Source of the DNA: Chryseobacterium paridis | Lineage (GTDB): Bacteria > Bacteroidota > Bacteroidia > Flavobacteriales > Weeksellaceae | Assembly: GCF_016595215.1 (NCBI RefSeq) | Contig: NZ_JAENHK010000010.1 | Span: 124,001 to 188,000 of the forward strand | Reading direction: 5' to 3' | Length of the DNA stretch: 64,000 bases | Shown here: one piece after another, positions 8,778 to 18,003 of the stretch | Numbering within the stretch: position 1 is the first letter of the stretch | Layout of the letters: each line of letters begins with the position of its first letter | The notes under the pieces: generated by a model | Seen by the model: only the letters and a program-made list of their open reading frames with translations | The model's database searches: none | What the model was told of the DNA's origin: nothing | Translations under genes and position numbers: made by a program

Positions 8778-9893
8778 TTAATTTTGAAACTTTACAAAAT
8801 CCAGATAAAAAGAAGGGTTACCCGCATTAAAGCTAGCTGGAATTATACCATTGGTTTTACCTGCTAATACAGTATAGTTTCCTGGTGTTGCGAAGTATAA
8901 TACACGGTTTTGGTCCCGGGGAAACATAAAAGCCGCAGAGTTGGATCCACAATAACTTCTCCAAACATCCCCGATACCATTGATATAAAAGAAATAATCA
9001 TTGCAATCAGAATTAATAGCCACGCCACTACGGATGAAATACCATCCTTTTGCAGGAATTGTAAGAGAAACTGCTGTTACCAGACCGCCACCCCCGGTGG
9101 GTGCTGTAAAAGGATTTGCTAATACCCCTGTGTAAGAAGTCCAGTTATTTGCAAATGCTGTGGTAACTGTAGAAGACCATGTAGCCAATCCATTAGAATC
9201 ACTGGTTAGTACATACCCTAATTGTTGTGTACCATCCTTAATTTGTAATGCTCCATTTGTGGTACCATTATCAATAACTATTTTCGCACCAGCAGCGCCT
9301 GCCGGAACTGTAGTAGTCCCCAATAAAACCTTACCTGTACCGGTTACACTTAGATTGTTTCCTGTTGTGGCAATATCTGTATCCTGTGAAAGCGTACCAC
9401 CTAATTTAATATCAGTTCCCGACATGTTAAGTCCATTACTGGCCGTTGTGGTATTATTTGCTGTTATGATCTCCCAGGTGCTTGCTGTTCCAGTTAGTCC
9501 TGTATTGATTACCTGTATACTTTGATTTGCAGTTATCAAAACACTTGTATTTCCATTAATCATTTCTGGTGCTGCTGGATTTATTGTTATGGTGAAATTG
9601 GTATTGTTCTTAATGGTATATATTCTTCCTTTGAAATTTCCAACCCCATTAATAGCAGATGGAAGACTGAATATAGCATTAGAAGTACCATTATATGAAA
9701 CATGAAAATCGGTTGAAGTTAAATTGTAAGATGCTGTATTCACAGTTTTATAACTCGCAGCTACCGACCCATTAATATCAATTGTTGATCCTGGGGTCAC
9801 TGTATTGATACCAACATTTCCTGTTTGTGCAAAAGTAATTGCCGATACCAATAATCCTAATGTTTTCAATAGTGTTGTAAAATTTCTACGCAT
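8778..9893 (-). CDS. Secreted beta-rich protein, paralog of the downstream gene
   Basis: 371 residues; signal peptide MRRNFTTLLKTLGLLVSAITFAQ followed by TGNVGINTVTPGSTIDINGS, almost the same as the neighbour at 7773-8699. The N-terminal domain (to about 150) repeats the neighbour's pattern of strands (FHVSYNGTSNAIFSLPSAI versus YYLAYNSNTSGTLTLPAAI). A middle section (NGLNMSGTDIKLGGTLSQDT) looks like the repetitive shaft of tail-fibre-like proteins, and the C-terminal domain (about 245-371) is different from the paralog's. No catalytic motif is visible. A 7-bp inverted repeat (ATCCTTT-ATT-AAAGGAT, 9930-9946) lies in its upstream region. Confidence 0.65.
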   Translation of the reverse strand: MRRNFTTLLKTLGLLVSAITFAQTGNVGINTVTPGSTIDINGSVAASYKTVNTASYNLTSTDFHVSYNGTSNAIFSLPSAINGVGNFKGRIYTIKNNTNFTITINPAAPEMINGNTSVLITANQSIQVINTGLTGTASTWEIITANNTTTASNGLNMSGTDIKLGGTLSQDTDIATTGNNLSVTGTGKVLLGTTTVPAGAAGAKIVIDNGTTNGALQIKDGTQQLGYVLTSDSNGLATWSSTVTTAFANNWTSYTGVLANPFTAPTGGGGLVTAVSLTIPAKGWYFIRSGVAINSDCNDYFFYINGIGDVWRSYCGSNSAAFMFPRDQNRVLYFATPGNYTVLAGKTNGIIPASFNAGNPSFYLDFVKFQN

Positions 9894-10038
9894 TTATTAC
9901 ATGTTTTAATAGATTGTGATGCTTTAAAAATCCTTTATTAAAGGATAGAAACAGAAACTTATATGATAAATCATTTGTTGGTGTAAAATTATAGGATTAC
10001 CCCTACAAGTAGCTATTGGAGTCTGTAGAATGAAATAA

Positions 10039-10070
10039 AGAATCATGTAGAAAATTTTCTACATGATTCT
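10039..10070 (-). terminator. Perfect 32-bp palindrome, probable bidirectional terminator
   Basis: AGAATCATGTAGAAAA (10039-10054) is followed directly by its exact reverse complement (10055-10070). As RNA it would form a 14-bp stem with a 4-nt loop. It lies about 100 bp beyond the stop of the response regulator (10169) on the minus strand, where the hairpin is followed by a moderately T-rich stretch. A role as an operator for the secreted-protein gene starting at 9893 is the alternative. Confidence 0.6.
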
Positions 10071-10168
10071 GTGTAAATTACTGCTGTCAGGCTTCTGGAA
10101 AAGATTATTTTAAACGAAAATTGCCATTCACTAAGGAATGATTGCGCAACTTCTTAAAAAGTTTGATT

Positions 10169-10783
10169 CTAGGAAATATAAGTTTGATAAAGCTTAATGA
10201 GATCAGCAAGGTGATTTGTTTTCAGTTTGTTGTGGATTCTTTTTTTATAGGTGCTAATCGTGCTCATCTGGATATTCATTTCGTTTGATATTTCTAAATT
10301 TCCATATCCCTTCACCATTAAAATAAAAATTTCATATTCCCTTTCTGAAAGTTTTTTTATGGAATCTAAAGGAGAATCTTGTAATAATTGATTGACGAGA
10401 CCGGATGGATAGTAATAACCTTCTTTGAATATTTTGATCACTGCTTCTGAGATCTCATCCACTTTACTCAGTTTACTCAGGTATCCATTGGCTCCCTCTT
10501 TTATGTATTGCACGGCTATTTCCTCTTCATAAGCAGAGAATATCAGTATTTTAATATCCCGATCAAGTTCTTTGATCTCAGAAATCATTTTTTTATTTTT
10601 AGACTCAGGCATATTGATATCCAGAATAATCAGATCATATTTTTGCCTGGAGATCTTATCTAGGGCCTCCGGATAATCTTCGGCCTGATCAATAGATATA
10701 TCTGGTATTTTTGATTCCAGGATCAGACTTGTTCCTGTAAGAACAACATCATGATCATCTGCTATAAGAATGTGTTTAATCAT
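10169..10783 (-). CDS. NarL/LuxR-type response regulator
   Basis: 204 residues. The receiver domain (about 3-120) has the acidic pair D9-D10, phospho-acceptor Asp55 in LIILDINMP, and the conserved Lys in YLSKLSK. The C-terminal LuxR-type HTH (about 140-200) contains LSEREYEIFILMVKGYGNLEISNEM and STISTYKKRIHNKL. Its start overlaps the end of the upstream histidine kinase gene by 8 bp, so the two are translationally coupled and form a cognate pair. Targets are unknown; the secreted-protein genes directly downstream on the same strand are candidates by position only. Confidence 0.92.
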   Translation of the reverse strand: MIKHILIADDHDVVLTGTSLILESKIPDISIDQAEDYPEALDKISRQKYDLIILDINMPESKNKKMISEIKELDRDIKILIFSAYEEEIAVQYIKEGANGYLSKLSKVDEISEAVIKIFKEGYYYPSGLVNQLLQDSPLDSIKKLSEREYEIFILMVKGYGNLEISNEMNIQMSTISTYKKRIHNKLKTNHLADLIKLYQTYIS

Positions 10784-13700
10784 CTTTTTTATTTTTTAAA
10801 ATCAATTGGCAGATCGTTCCACCACTATCGTTTCTTTTGAAGATAATTTTACTTTCTATCATTTGTAATAATTGTAGTACGAGATGCAGACCCATCCCAT
10901 ACTTTTGGAGTAGTAATTTTTCGTTTTCAATATTCTCCTGTAACCTTGTGTAATATTCTATTTTTTGTGAATCCATACCAATACCCGTATCATCTATTAC
11001 TACAATGATATTTCCGTATTTATCAGTTTTAGCGTCTATTGTTATAGTTCCATTTCTGGTGTACTTCACTGCATTGTCTAATAGATTGTGAATGATGGCA
11101 GCCAGAATATTTTTACTGATTTGTGTGTCTATTTTCTCATTGACATTAATGATGATGGAAGTATTATTACTTTCAGCTATTGTATTGAAAAGAACTTTCT
11201 TTTCTTTGATAATCGTGTATAAAGAATAAATTTCCGTTTTGTCCGACCTGTGATGGCTATAGATATCTGCATATTCCTTTAAGGTTGATGTAAAATTATA
11301 CAGTTGATCTGAAGACTTGTAAATAGAGGCAAGAACTTTTTCTGTCCGTTGCTGATTGAACTCTTTGCTTTTCAACATTTCTTCAGCGGTGATCGCAATA
11401 AATTTAACGGGGGTTGTAATATCATGGGTTATCGTACCAATAAGTTTCTTTTGCTGTTCGATCTCTTTGTGAAGTTGTATTTTTGTGGCTTCCAGTTTTT
11501 CTACCGTGGTGGAAAGACTTTTGGTACGGACATTAATGACTTCTTCCAATTCTAAGTTTTTCCTTTGTAAGAAATTGATTCTCCACTTTACGATAAGATA
11601 TAATAGCAATAACAGTAATGCAACGATAAGTGTTTTGAATCCTATGGTCTGATAGAAGTAAGGCTTGATGATGATATTGATCTTTTTGTAAATATACTTT
11701 CCATCATCAGAAACAAGCATTTTTACGATAAAAGAATAGTTTCCGTACCCGAGATTAGAGATAGAAAATTTTCTGCTTTTCCCCACTGATTCCCATTTAG
11801 CATTCTCCAGGCCCATAATCTTAGCTTCTATAACGATATTGTCCGGGTTTGCATAATATGGAACATCGATGAACAAATCTATTCTGCTGGATTTTTGTTC
11901 CACATGCAGATCATTTTTAAAGTATTGTTCTTTATTATCTACCAGAGCTCTTTCTATGTACATATGATTCGGATAGTAGCTTTTGATCTTCAACGGATCA
12001 AAAAAAACGAGACCATCCAATGATGGAATAACGAAATCTCCATTTGCCAATTGATTTCCACATACATTGCTGCCGCCATTAAACTCATTGGTATTAAAAC
12101 CTGAATCTTTTGAAAACCTGTAATAATTGATTTTAACATCTTTATTTTGGACATATTTCAATAACTGCCTTTCTAAAACCCTGTACAAACCATTATTGGT
12201 AGGAATCCAAAAGAAACCTTTTGCATCTTCCAGAATGGTATGTGATGAAGAGATATTGTTATCACGATCAGATGGCATTTTAAAAAGTTGGTTATTTTTC
12301 AGTAAATAAAACCCTTTTCCTAAAGTAGTGATCCATACATTACCATCTTTTGATTGTATGATATTACGGATAGATAATTCTTGGTTAGCAGGTATATTGT
12401 ATACTGTGTTCGTTTTTATATGAACATTGTATAATCCTTTTACAGTACCAACTAAGATATGATCCTGATCAAGCTTAATGAATTTGGTAGGTTCGCTATC
12501 AAATAAAAATTCTTTTTTCTCAGAACTAAAAGATGTGTCATTATATATCTGAAGGACTCCGTTAAATTCAGGGGTGCCATCTTTTTTTCGCTTTGCAACC
12601 AGAGTGTAATATCTTTTTGTATCAAAAACGAAATCCTTTAAGAAAAAGTTTTTTACTGAAGTGAAACTGTTGTATAAAGTCGTTTTTTGGTAGATTTTTA
12701 AATCATCATCTTTTCGCACTATGATATTTCCATAATAATCATAGGCCATGAAAAAAGGAACCGTGTTTTTAAAATTTTTATTGCCTATCACTCCATTACG
12801 GGTGTAGACGTTTCCATAAGGATTAATGACTGAAGAACTGTCTAAAGGTAGGGTAGCATAGAAAACCGATTCCGACTGAGAGTTTTTTACCGGAACAAAA
12901 CTGGGGAGATGAATAATTTGTAGTCCCTCTGTACTGCTTCCAAGATAAAATTTTTGATACCACTTGTCATAATAGATACTTATAAGATTATTATTCTTTA
13001 TTTTATCTATTTGAATTATTTTGGAAATACTAAATTGTTCCTTTTCATAAGTACACATATAGAAGGTATTCTTATTCAGAATGAAAACCTGATTATTGAT
13101 TCTGCTCCAGAAAAGTTTACTATTACTATCAGTTAATAAGGGAACGTTATAAGAATTTACAATTTTCCCTTTCTCTATTTTTTCTACTTTCTTTGTAGTA
13201 AAATTGATATAAAACAGCATTTCATTGGCGATAAAAATCCTGGGGATATTCTTATAAATGGCTTTGATTTTAAGATTTTCTTCAGCCTTTGAACGATTAT
13301 CACTAAATGTAAGTGTGTTTTCTTTGATGTAATATCTTCCTTCTTTAAAATTCAGATAAAAGTTGATACCCGGATACGTGGTATAACTGTAATTGGAACA
13401 ATACAAAAGGTAATTGACATGCTCTTTAGATACCAAAGTGGGAAACCTTTTTTCAGAATTGATCACTTTTGGGATTTTTTTATGTAGCAGGATGATTCTT
13501 CCATAATCGCATGCTGTGAAAATGCTGTCCTTTTCAGGGTGCCCATAGAAATAGGTAAAACGTTGGCTGTTCAAGGGAAAGTTCTTGTAGACCTGAAATT
13601 GATTACCATCATACCGTACAATTCCGTTTTCTGTTGTCAGCCAGATAAATCCATATTTATCTTTTATAATATCCTTTACACTGTTTTGAGGAAGGCCGCT

Positions 13701-13787
13701 ATCAGTATTATACAGTTCTATATTATATTTTTGGCTACTGACGTTGAAAAAAATAAATATGAAAATTAATAGTATATTTTTATGCAA
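10776..13787 (-). CDS. Propeller-type sensor histidine kinase (Reg_prop, Y_Y_Y, HisKA, HATPase)
   Basis: 1003 residues. Signal peptide MHKNILLIFIFIFFNVSSQ. The periplasmic sensor starts with a Reg_prop blade (SGLPQNSVKDIIKDKYGFIWLTTENG) and has further blades, e.g. IIQSKDGNVWITTLGKG and ILEDAKGFFWIPTNNGLYR. A Y_Y_Y-like domain (about 615-705) precedes a membrane helix (LIVALLLLLLYLIVKW, about 720-735). The HisKA domain has His788 in TITHDITTP, and the HATPase domain has N-box NLLDNAVKYT and G-box DDTGIGM. It lacks the fused receiver and AraC output of hybrid systems; the receiver is the separate overlapping gene. Several propeller blades look weak, and the ligand is unknown. Confidence 0.92.
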   Translation of the reverse strand: MHKNILLIFIFIFFNVSSQKYNIELYNTDSGLPQNSVKDIIKDKYGFIWLTTENGIVRYDGNQFQVYKNFPLNSQRFTYFYGHPEKDSIFTACDYGRIILLHKKIPKVINSEKRFPTLVSKEHVNYLLYCSNYSYTTYPGINFYLNFKEGRYYIKENTLTFSDNRSKAEENLKIKAIYKNIPRIFIANEMLFYINFTTKKVEKIEKGKIVNSYNVPLLTDSNSKLFWSRINNQVFILNKNTFYMCTYEKEQFSISKIIQIDKIKNNNLISIYYDKWYQKFYLGSSTEGLQIIHLPSFVPVKNSQSESVFYATLPLDSSSVINPYGNVYTRNGVIGNKNFKNTVPFFMAYDYYGNIIVRKDDDLKIYQKTTLYNSFTSVKNFFLKDFVFDTKRYYTLVAKRKKDGTPEFNGVLQIYNDTSFSSEKKEFLFDSEPTKFIKLDQDHILVGTVKGLYNVHIKTNTVYNIPANQELSIRNIIQSKDGNVWITTLGKGFYLLKNNQLFKMPSDRDNNISSSHTILEDAKGFFWIPTNNGLYRVLERQLLKYVQNKDVKINYYRFSKDSGFNTNEFNGGSNVCGNQLANGDFVIPSLDGLVFFDPLKIKSYYPNHMYIERALVDNKEQYFKNDLHVEQKSSRIDLFIDVPYYANPDNIVIEAKIMGLENAKWESVGKSRKFSISNLGYGNYSFIVKMLVSDDGKYIYKKINIIIKPYFYQTIGFKTLIVALLLLLLYLIVKWRINFLQRKNLELEEVINVRTKSLSTTVEKLEATKIQLHKEIEQQKKLIGTITHDITTPVKFIAITAEEMLKSKEFNQQRTEKVLASIYKSSDQLYNFTSTLKEYADIYSHHRSDKTEIYSLYTIIKEKKVLFNTIAESNNTSIIINVNEKIDTQISKNILAAIIHNLLDNAVKYTRNGTITIDAKTDKYGNIIVVIDDTGIGMDSQKIEYYTRLQENIENEKLLLQKYGMGLHLVLQLLQMIESKIIFKRNDSGGTICQLILKNKKDD

Positions 13788-13810
13788 ATCTCATTATTTT
13801 ACGAATGAAG

Positions 13811-13844
13811 CAAAGGTATAACGGAATAAATAATAATAAAACAA
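13811..13844 (-). promoter_or_regulatory. Promoter of the histidine kinase operon
   Basis: On the minus strand TACCTTTG (13811-13818) matches the Bacteroidota TAnnTTTG -7 element exactly, with a TTG (13842-13844) 23 bp upstream as the -33 element. Transcription would start near 13805, about 18 nt before the kinase start codon. Confidence 0.6.
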
Positions 13845-13962
13845 TAATAAGTGAAAAAAACTTTAATTAACTGATTGAAGTATCGTATTATTTTTACAAT
13901 TTAATTTTATTAGTCAACACATTTACTTGTTGATGCAATACAGTTGCTAAGTTTACGTTAGG

Positions 13963-13997
13963 TTGTATAATCTTTAATTGTTTTTTTACTAAGTTTG
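13963..13997 (+). promoter_or_regulatory. Probable promoter of the OmpH-like gene
   Basis: TAAGTTTG (13990-13997) matches the TAnnTTTG -7 element exactly. The nearest suitable TTG (13963-13965) is 24 bp upstream, one or two bases longer than usual. This would give a leader of about 75 nt. Confidence 0.45.
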
Positions 13998-14081
13998 CTC
14001 TTTGAGAATAAAAACTGTTTAAATAGAGAATTTTAAATTAAACAGATTAAAAACTTGATATAAAATTTAATGGCTGGTCCT

Positions 14082-14639
14082 ATGAAAAATTTGAAACTTC
14101 CTGTTACCCTGATATTACTCTTGCTATTTAGTTTCAGCAAGGCCCAAAAGTTTGGTGTTGTAGATTCCAGAACAATATTGGGTAAGATGCCCCAATATAA
14201 AGAAGCTGAAGCAAGACTTAATGCGCAGATTGAAACATGGAAGACCGAACTTCAAAATATTGAGTCCGAATATGAAAAGAAAAAATCAGCATTGGACAAC
14301 GAAAGAGTACTATTAGTCGGTGATCAGTTAAAACAGAGAGAAAAAGAAGTTGCTGATTTGGATAAGAACATTAAAACCACAACCAGTTTAAGATTTGGTG
14401 TTAATGGAGAAGTTGCTCAGCTGAGAAAAAATCTGGCTGTTCCTTTCGAAGATCAGATCAGCAAAGCGGTTGAGGCAGTTTCTGAAAAAAACGGATTGGC
14501 TACAGTTATTGATAAACAAGACAGCAATGTTATTTATCTCGAGAAAAAATACGATTATACAGAAAAAGTTCTGGATATTCTCTTAAACAGAACTCCTGAA
14601 CCGGAAAAAATAGAAAAGCCATCTAAAAAGAAAAGATAA
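14082..14639 (+). CDS. OmpH/Skp-family periplasmic chaperone-like protein
   Basis: About 185 residues. Signal peptide MKNLKLPVTLILLLLFSFSKAQ, then KFGVVDSRTILGKMPQYKEAEARLNAQI, the family's typical N-terminus (strand, 'P-Y', start of a long coiled coil). The middle (about 40-100) is a charged coiled-coil tentacle (SEYEKKKSALDNERVLL, KQREKEVADLDKNI), followed by VSEKNGLATVIDKQDSNVIYL, the body strand. Skp/OmpH trimers hold unfolded outer-membrane proteins in the periplasm. The lysine-rich tail (PSKKKR) is unusual. An upstream ATG at 14070 would add MAGP; I prefer 14082 because it starts the signal peptide. Confidence 0.88.
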   Translation: MKNLKLPVTLILLLLFSFSKAQKFGVVDSRTILGKMPQYKEAEARLNAQIETWKTELQNIESEYEKKKSALDNERVLLVGDQLKQREKEVADLDKNIKTTTSLRFGVNGEVAQLRKNLAVPFEDQISKAVEAVSEKNGLATVIDKQDSNVIYLEKKYDYTEKVLDILLNRTPEPEKIEKPSKKKR

Positions 14640-14695
14640 TCATTATAAAATCTCACAGCATAATCATCTTGTAAGATTTACTTTTTGAAAAGAAT

Positions 14696-14724
14696 AAAGC
14701 CCTGATCTGTACGATCGGGGCTTT
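14696..14724. terminator. Bidirectional terminator between convergent genes
   Basis: AAAGCCCTGATC (14696-14707) pairs with GATCGGGGCTTT (14713-14724) with one G-T wobble and a 5-nt loop. It lies between the OmpH-like gene (stop 14639) and the convergent phosphatase-like gene (stop 14746). Confidence 0.85.
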
Positions 14725-14745
14725 GCTATTAATATTTAATGGATT

Positions 14746-15831
14746 TTATTTTCCGAAGACAGTTTTTACAGGTTCACCAACAGGATGATTAGCTTTAAAA
14801 GTAAATCCAAGTAGGTTGGCCATCGTTTGAGCAATCTGATCCTGATAGACCTGTGAAGTATTCTTCATTTCTCCGGAAGGAGGAGTATCAGGTCCCATTG
14901 CGATCAGCCAGGTTTCATTAGAATGCTCGGCAGAAGTTCCATGGCTTGTCCATTGGCTTTCCAGACCTCTTCCGTGATCAGGACAAATAATGAAAGTAGT
15001 ATTGTCTTTATAAAATGGATCGGCCTGCATAGCTGTCCAAAGATTTCCGATCATGGTATCCAGATAATGTGCTGCATCCAGGTAATAATCATATTGTCCT
15101 GCATGGCCAAGATCATCCGGATCAGCGAAATCGATATACACCATTTTAGGATGATTGGCTGCAATATAAGTTTTAGCAATGGCATAGGTGCCCATGTCCC
15201 AACGAACTGAAGTACCAAAATAATTAGGAAGGTAATTTTGTATTTCATTAGCCAGTTTCTGTGCTTCAGTCAGATTTTTACCTTCTGCATTTTCAAAAGG
15301 ATTGATTAAGGGCATATGGTTCCGGTCACGGTTAACAATTTTGGAAACCGCGTCCCAACCAGCGATAGTAACGACTTTACCCTGGTATTCTTTCTGTTTA
15401 TCGACAAACTCCAGTACATTTTCATTCGGATTATTCGGATATGAATTTGAATTGATCTTTTCATCATAATAGCCCGTTATGGTTTCGCTTCTTCCCGGAT
15501 AAGAAAACCAGTATTTGTTTCTTACATTAACCAGACTTCCCAAATCTCTGTTGCCATACAATTGTCCGTTTTTAGCAATTGTATTCCAGAAAAAGGGCAT
15601 CAATTTCATCCTGCGTTCGCTTTCTGTTTCAGCCCAGAATTTTTTATAAACATCAACAGAATCCTGCTGGCGGTATTTTTTATTTTTCAAAAGAGAAGCA
15701 TCTGCCCCTTTAAAGATTTCCTGCCAACGGTACCCATCAATAGAAATGAATACGATGTTCTTTGTTTTTTTTGTCTGTGCACCCGCTAATTGAGCAAGTA
15801 GAATTAGTATCAGTAAGAATTTGGTTTTCAT
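14746..15831 (-). CDS. Secreted alkaline-phosphatase-superfamily hydrolase (phosphodiesterase/nucleotide pyrophosphatase type)
   Basis: 361 residues with signal peptide MKTKFLLILILLAQLAGAQ. Metal-binding motifs of the superfamily are visible: VFISIDGYRW near residue 30 (first Asp), IDFADPDDLGHAGQYDYY (Asp and His pair, about 232-250) and FIICPDHGRG (Asp-His, about 285) with a further HGTSAEHSNE. These four sites hold the two metal ions in phosphodiesterase/NPP, sulfatase and alkaline phosphatase relatives. The nucleophile could not be located with certainty, so phosphate monoester, diester or sulfate substrates remain possible. It is probably periplasmic and is transcribed alone. Confidence 0.8.
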   Translation of the reverse strand: MKTKFLLILILLAQLAGAQTKKTKNIVFISIDGYRWQEIFKGADASLLKNKKYRQQDSVDVYKKFWAETESERRMKLMPFFWNTIAKNGQLYGNRDLGSLVNVRNKYWFSYPGRSETITGYYDEKINSNSYPNNPNENVLEFVDKQKEYQGKVVTIAGWDAVSKIVNRDRNHMPLINPFENAEGKNLTEAQKLANEIQNYLPNYFGTSVRWDMGTYAIAKTYIAANHPKMVYIDFADPDDLGHAGQYDYYLDAAHYLDTMIGNLWTAMQADPFYKDNTTFIICPDHGRGLESQWTSHGTSAEHSNETWLIAMGPDTPPSGEMKNTSQVYQDQIAQTMANLLGFTFKANHPVGEPVKTVFGK

Positions 15832-15984
15832 AAAATGTGATAAGTTTAGTCTGGCAAAACTAAACTTTGTTGAAAAACAAATCCGCGAAGCATTATTAAT
15901 TCTTTGTTAACCTTATCTTAATGATAAAACAAATTACAAGATTTAGATATTTTACCTGACTAAAGCCAATAGTTTTAGAAAATA

Positions 15985-17118
15985 CTAAGGTTTATGTGGA
16001 GTGGCCGTTTTTTGAGTTACGAGCTCAAATGTAGAAAGTAAGCCTTTATGATCTGACGGCCAGATTGCCATCGGTGGTATAAACGGATCCTGGGTATTCT
16101 CTATAGTTCGGATATTCTTTACAATGGATTTGTTATACCCTACAATACTTGAACTTTTTAAAGTAAGTTTGGGAGAGGGAGTAAAGAAGATATAGTCAAT
16201 TCGTTCTCTTTCATCTGCATCAGGAGTCCATGACAATTGATTAGGAGATTTGGCAGGATTGTCGGAAGGAAATGTAAAACCGGGATGGGTGACCGCGGAA
16301 GGATATATCATTCTGTATGAATCTTTAAAACCAGCATTGTTCAATAATTTTGTAGTATCCCAATTATAAACAACTCCATTATGATCATATAAATTGGCTG
16401 TAGTATTCGTCCAGTCGAACATAGATGGCTCATTAAAGTCTCCTCCTAAAAATACAATTGCACCATTGTTTTTTTCTGTATTGGCATCATCAATAAATGC
16501 TGTGATAGCCTCATCTCTGTAAGAAGCCAAATTCATTTCTGATATTTTTGTAACGTTTGTCTCTGGGCCATTCGGTAACTTGGACCAATTGGTTCCACTA
16601 TACCCACGAGGCAGATAACATGCATAATGGGTATAATCCAAATGACAGGTATAGGCAGCAATGCGCTGTCCATCAATCTGAGTGACTAATTTATAGACTG
16701 AGCCATGGTCATTGGCAACAGGATATACAGAAGCATTTTCAATAATAGGATATCGGGATAATATACCGGAATCATCTGAACGAAAGGAATAATAGGTAAG
16801 GCCTTTGCTTTGGAGGGATTGAACCAGTTTATTTGTAAAATCAACATTATTGTAATTTCTTACTTCGCTTAGAAATACAAAATCGGCATCTGATCGTACA
16901 ATTTCGTTGACTATAGCATCATAACCACCAGATACTGAAGTGCCTTCCTGCCAGACATTGATCTGGAAAAGTTTTAGATTGTGGACAAGTGTATTCCCAA
17001 TGCTATTGGCTTCTGTTTTTTTATTTACAGTTCCTGATATTTCTTCTGCCGGGATATTTTGAGAACAGGCTACTAAGCTTAATAAGTAGGATAGTAGGAT
17101 AATTTTTATTTTTTTCAT
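15985..17118 (-). CDS. Endonuclease/exonuclease/phosphatase-family lipoprotein
   Basis: 377 residues. The N-terminus KKIKIILLSYLLSLVACSQ ends in a lipobox with Cys18, so the protein should be membrane-anchored outside the cytoplasm. The EEP fold is shown by its ordered motifs: LFQINVW (Asn), FVFLSEVRN (metal-binding Glu), AAYTCHLDYTHY, FLGGDFNEPSMFDW (Asp/Asn), RIDYIFF and WPSDHKGLL (catalytic Asp-His). Members cut nucleic acids or dephosphorylate inositol phosphates or lipids. An extracellular lipoprotein form suggests nutrient phosphate acquisition, but the substrate is not shown by the sequence. Confidence 0.85.
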   Translation of the reverse strand: MKKIKIILLSYLLSLVACSQNIPAEEISGTVNKKTEANSIGNTLVHNLKLFQINVWQEGTSVSGGYDAIVNEIVRSDADFVFLSEVRNYNNVDFTNKLVQSLQSKGLTYYSFRSDDSGILSRYPIIENASVYPVANDHGSVYKLVTQIDGQRIAAYTCHLDYTHYACYLPRGYSGTNWSKLPNGPETNVTKISEMNLASYRDEAITAFIDDANTEKNNGAIVFLGGDFNEPSMFDWTNTTANLYDHNGVVYNWDTTKLLNNAGFKDSYRMIYPSAVTHPGFTFPSDNPAKSPNQLSWTPDADERERIDYIFFTPSPKLTLKSSSIVGYNKSIVKNIRTIENTQDPFIPPMAIWPSDHKGLLSTFELVTQKTATPHKP

Positions 17119-17253
17119 TGTGTTGTGTGATGTAGGAAGTATTGGTATTATTCAAATTAATTAAACTGAATGATTTTTTTGTTAAATATATACCATTTTA
17201 ATGAAGATGAAAAAATAGTAAGGAGAGATTTTTTTGAAAATAATTTTTTATTA

Positions 17254-17273
17254 ATTAATAAATATTCATTAAT
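17254..17273. promoter_or_regulatory. Probable TetR operator
   Basis: A 20-bp near-perfect palindrome centred on ATAT, with arms ATTAAT (17254-17259) and ATTAAT (17268-17273) and a single mismatched pair inside. It is 30 bp before the TetR start codon, the usual place for an autoregulatory TetR operator. Confidence 0.5.
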
Positions 17274-17303
17274 TTTACACCTTGAAATTTTAAAACTTTA
17301 CTC

Positions 17304-17897
17304 ATGCGTTTAAAAGAAGGAGACAAAAAGGAACTGATCAAGACAGAAGCGATTAAAATGATCATCAAAGATGGATTGGAAGGATTCAGCATGAACAAAC
17401 TTGCTAAAGCCTGTAAGATTTCTGTTGCTACTCCTTATCTGTATTACAAGGATAGAGATGATTTAATTTTGACCATCGCTAAAGAAGAAGGGCAGAGGAT
17501 GTCAGATGCCATTCTTAAAGATTTTGATCCTGAAGCTGATTTTGAAGAAGGACTAAGGGTTCAATGGAAAAATCGATATGGGTATATGACGACCTATCCG
17601 GACAGACATTTTTTCTTTGAACAATTGAGAAATTCGAGTTATCAGGAAGAATTTTTGCATCACTTTTTACAACGATTTAAAGAGGTTTTGGGTAAGTTTT
17701 GGGACAATGCAGTGAAGCGAGGTGAATTAGACCACATGCCATTTGAGGTATACTGGTCGGTTGCTTTTTCACCTATGTATTCCTTAGCACGTTTCCATAA
17801 TGAAGGAAAAAGCCTTGGAGGAAAAGCTTTTAAAATGACCGATGAGATCTTATGGAAAACCTTTGATCTGGTTATAAAGGCATTAAAAAAGGCTTGA
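17304..17897 (+). CDS. TetR/AcrR-family transcriptional regulator
   Basis: 197 residues. The N-terminal HTH (about 10-55) reads GLEGFSMNKLAKACKISVATPYLYYKDRDDLI over two helices; FSMNKLA and YLYYKDRDDL are the typical TetR helix 2 and recognition-helix end. The C-terminal domain is an all-helical ligand-binding/dimer domain without recognisable specificity. The MFS transporter gene starts 106 bp downstream on the same strand, the classic repressor-efflux pair. Overlap with the reverse-strand frame at 17660-17908 is a shadow. Confidence 0.9.
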   Translation: MRLKEGDKKELIKTEAIKMIIKDGLEGFSMNKLAKACKISVATPYLYYKDRDDLILTIAKEEGQRMSDAILKDFDPEADFEEGLRVQWKNRYGYMTTYPDRHFFFEQLRNSSYQEEFLHHFLQRFKEVLGKFWDNAVKRGELDHMPFEVYWSVAFSPMYSLARFHNEGKSLGGKAFKMTDEILWKTFDLVIKALKKA

Positions 17898-18003
17898 TAA
17901 AATTTCAATATCTATTATTAATTACAACAAAAACTAATCAATACAGGAGGGGCTATAATAAAAAATACCCACTCCGGTATTATCTAATTGACTATTAAAA
18001 ATT

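Noticed and set aside
9160..9525. 121-codon open frame on the plus strand
   Set aside because: Fully antisense to the secreted-protein gene at 8778-9893; Val/Pro-rich composition is the complement of its Asn/Thr/Gly repeats.
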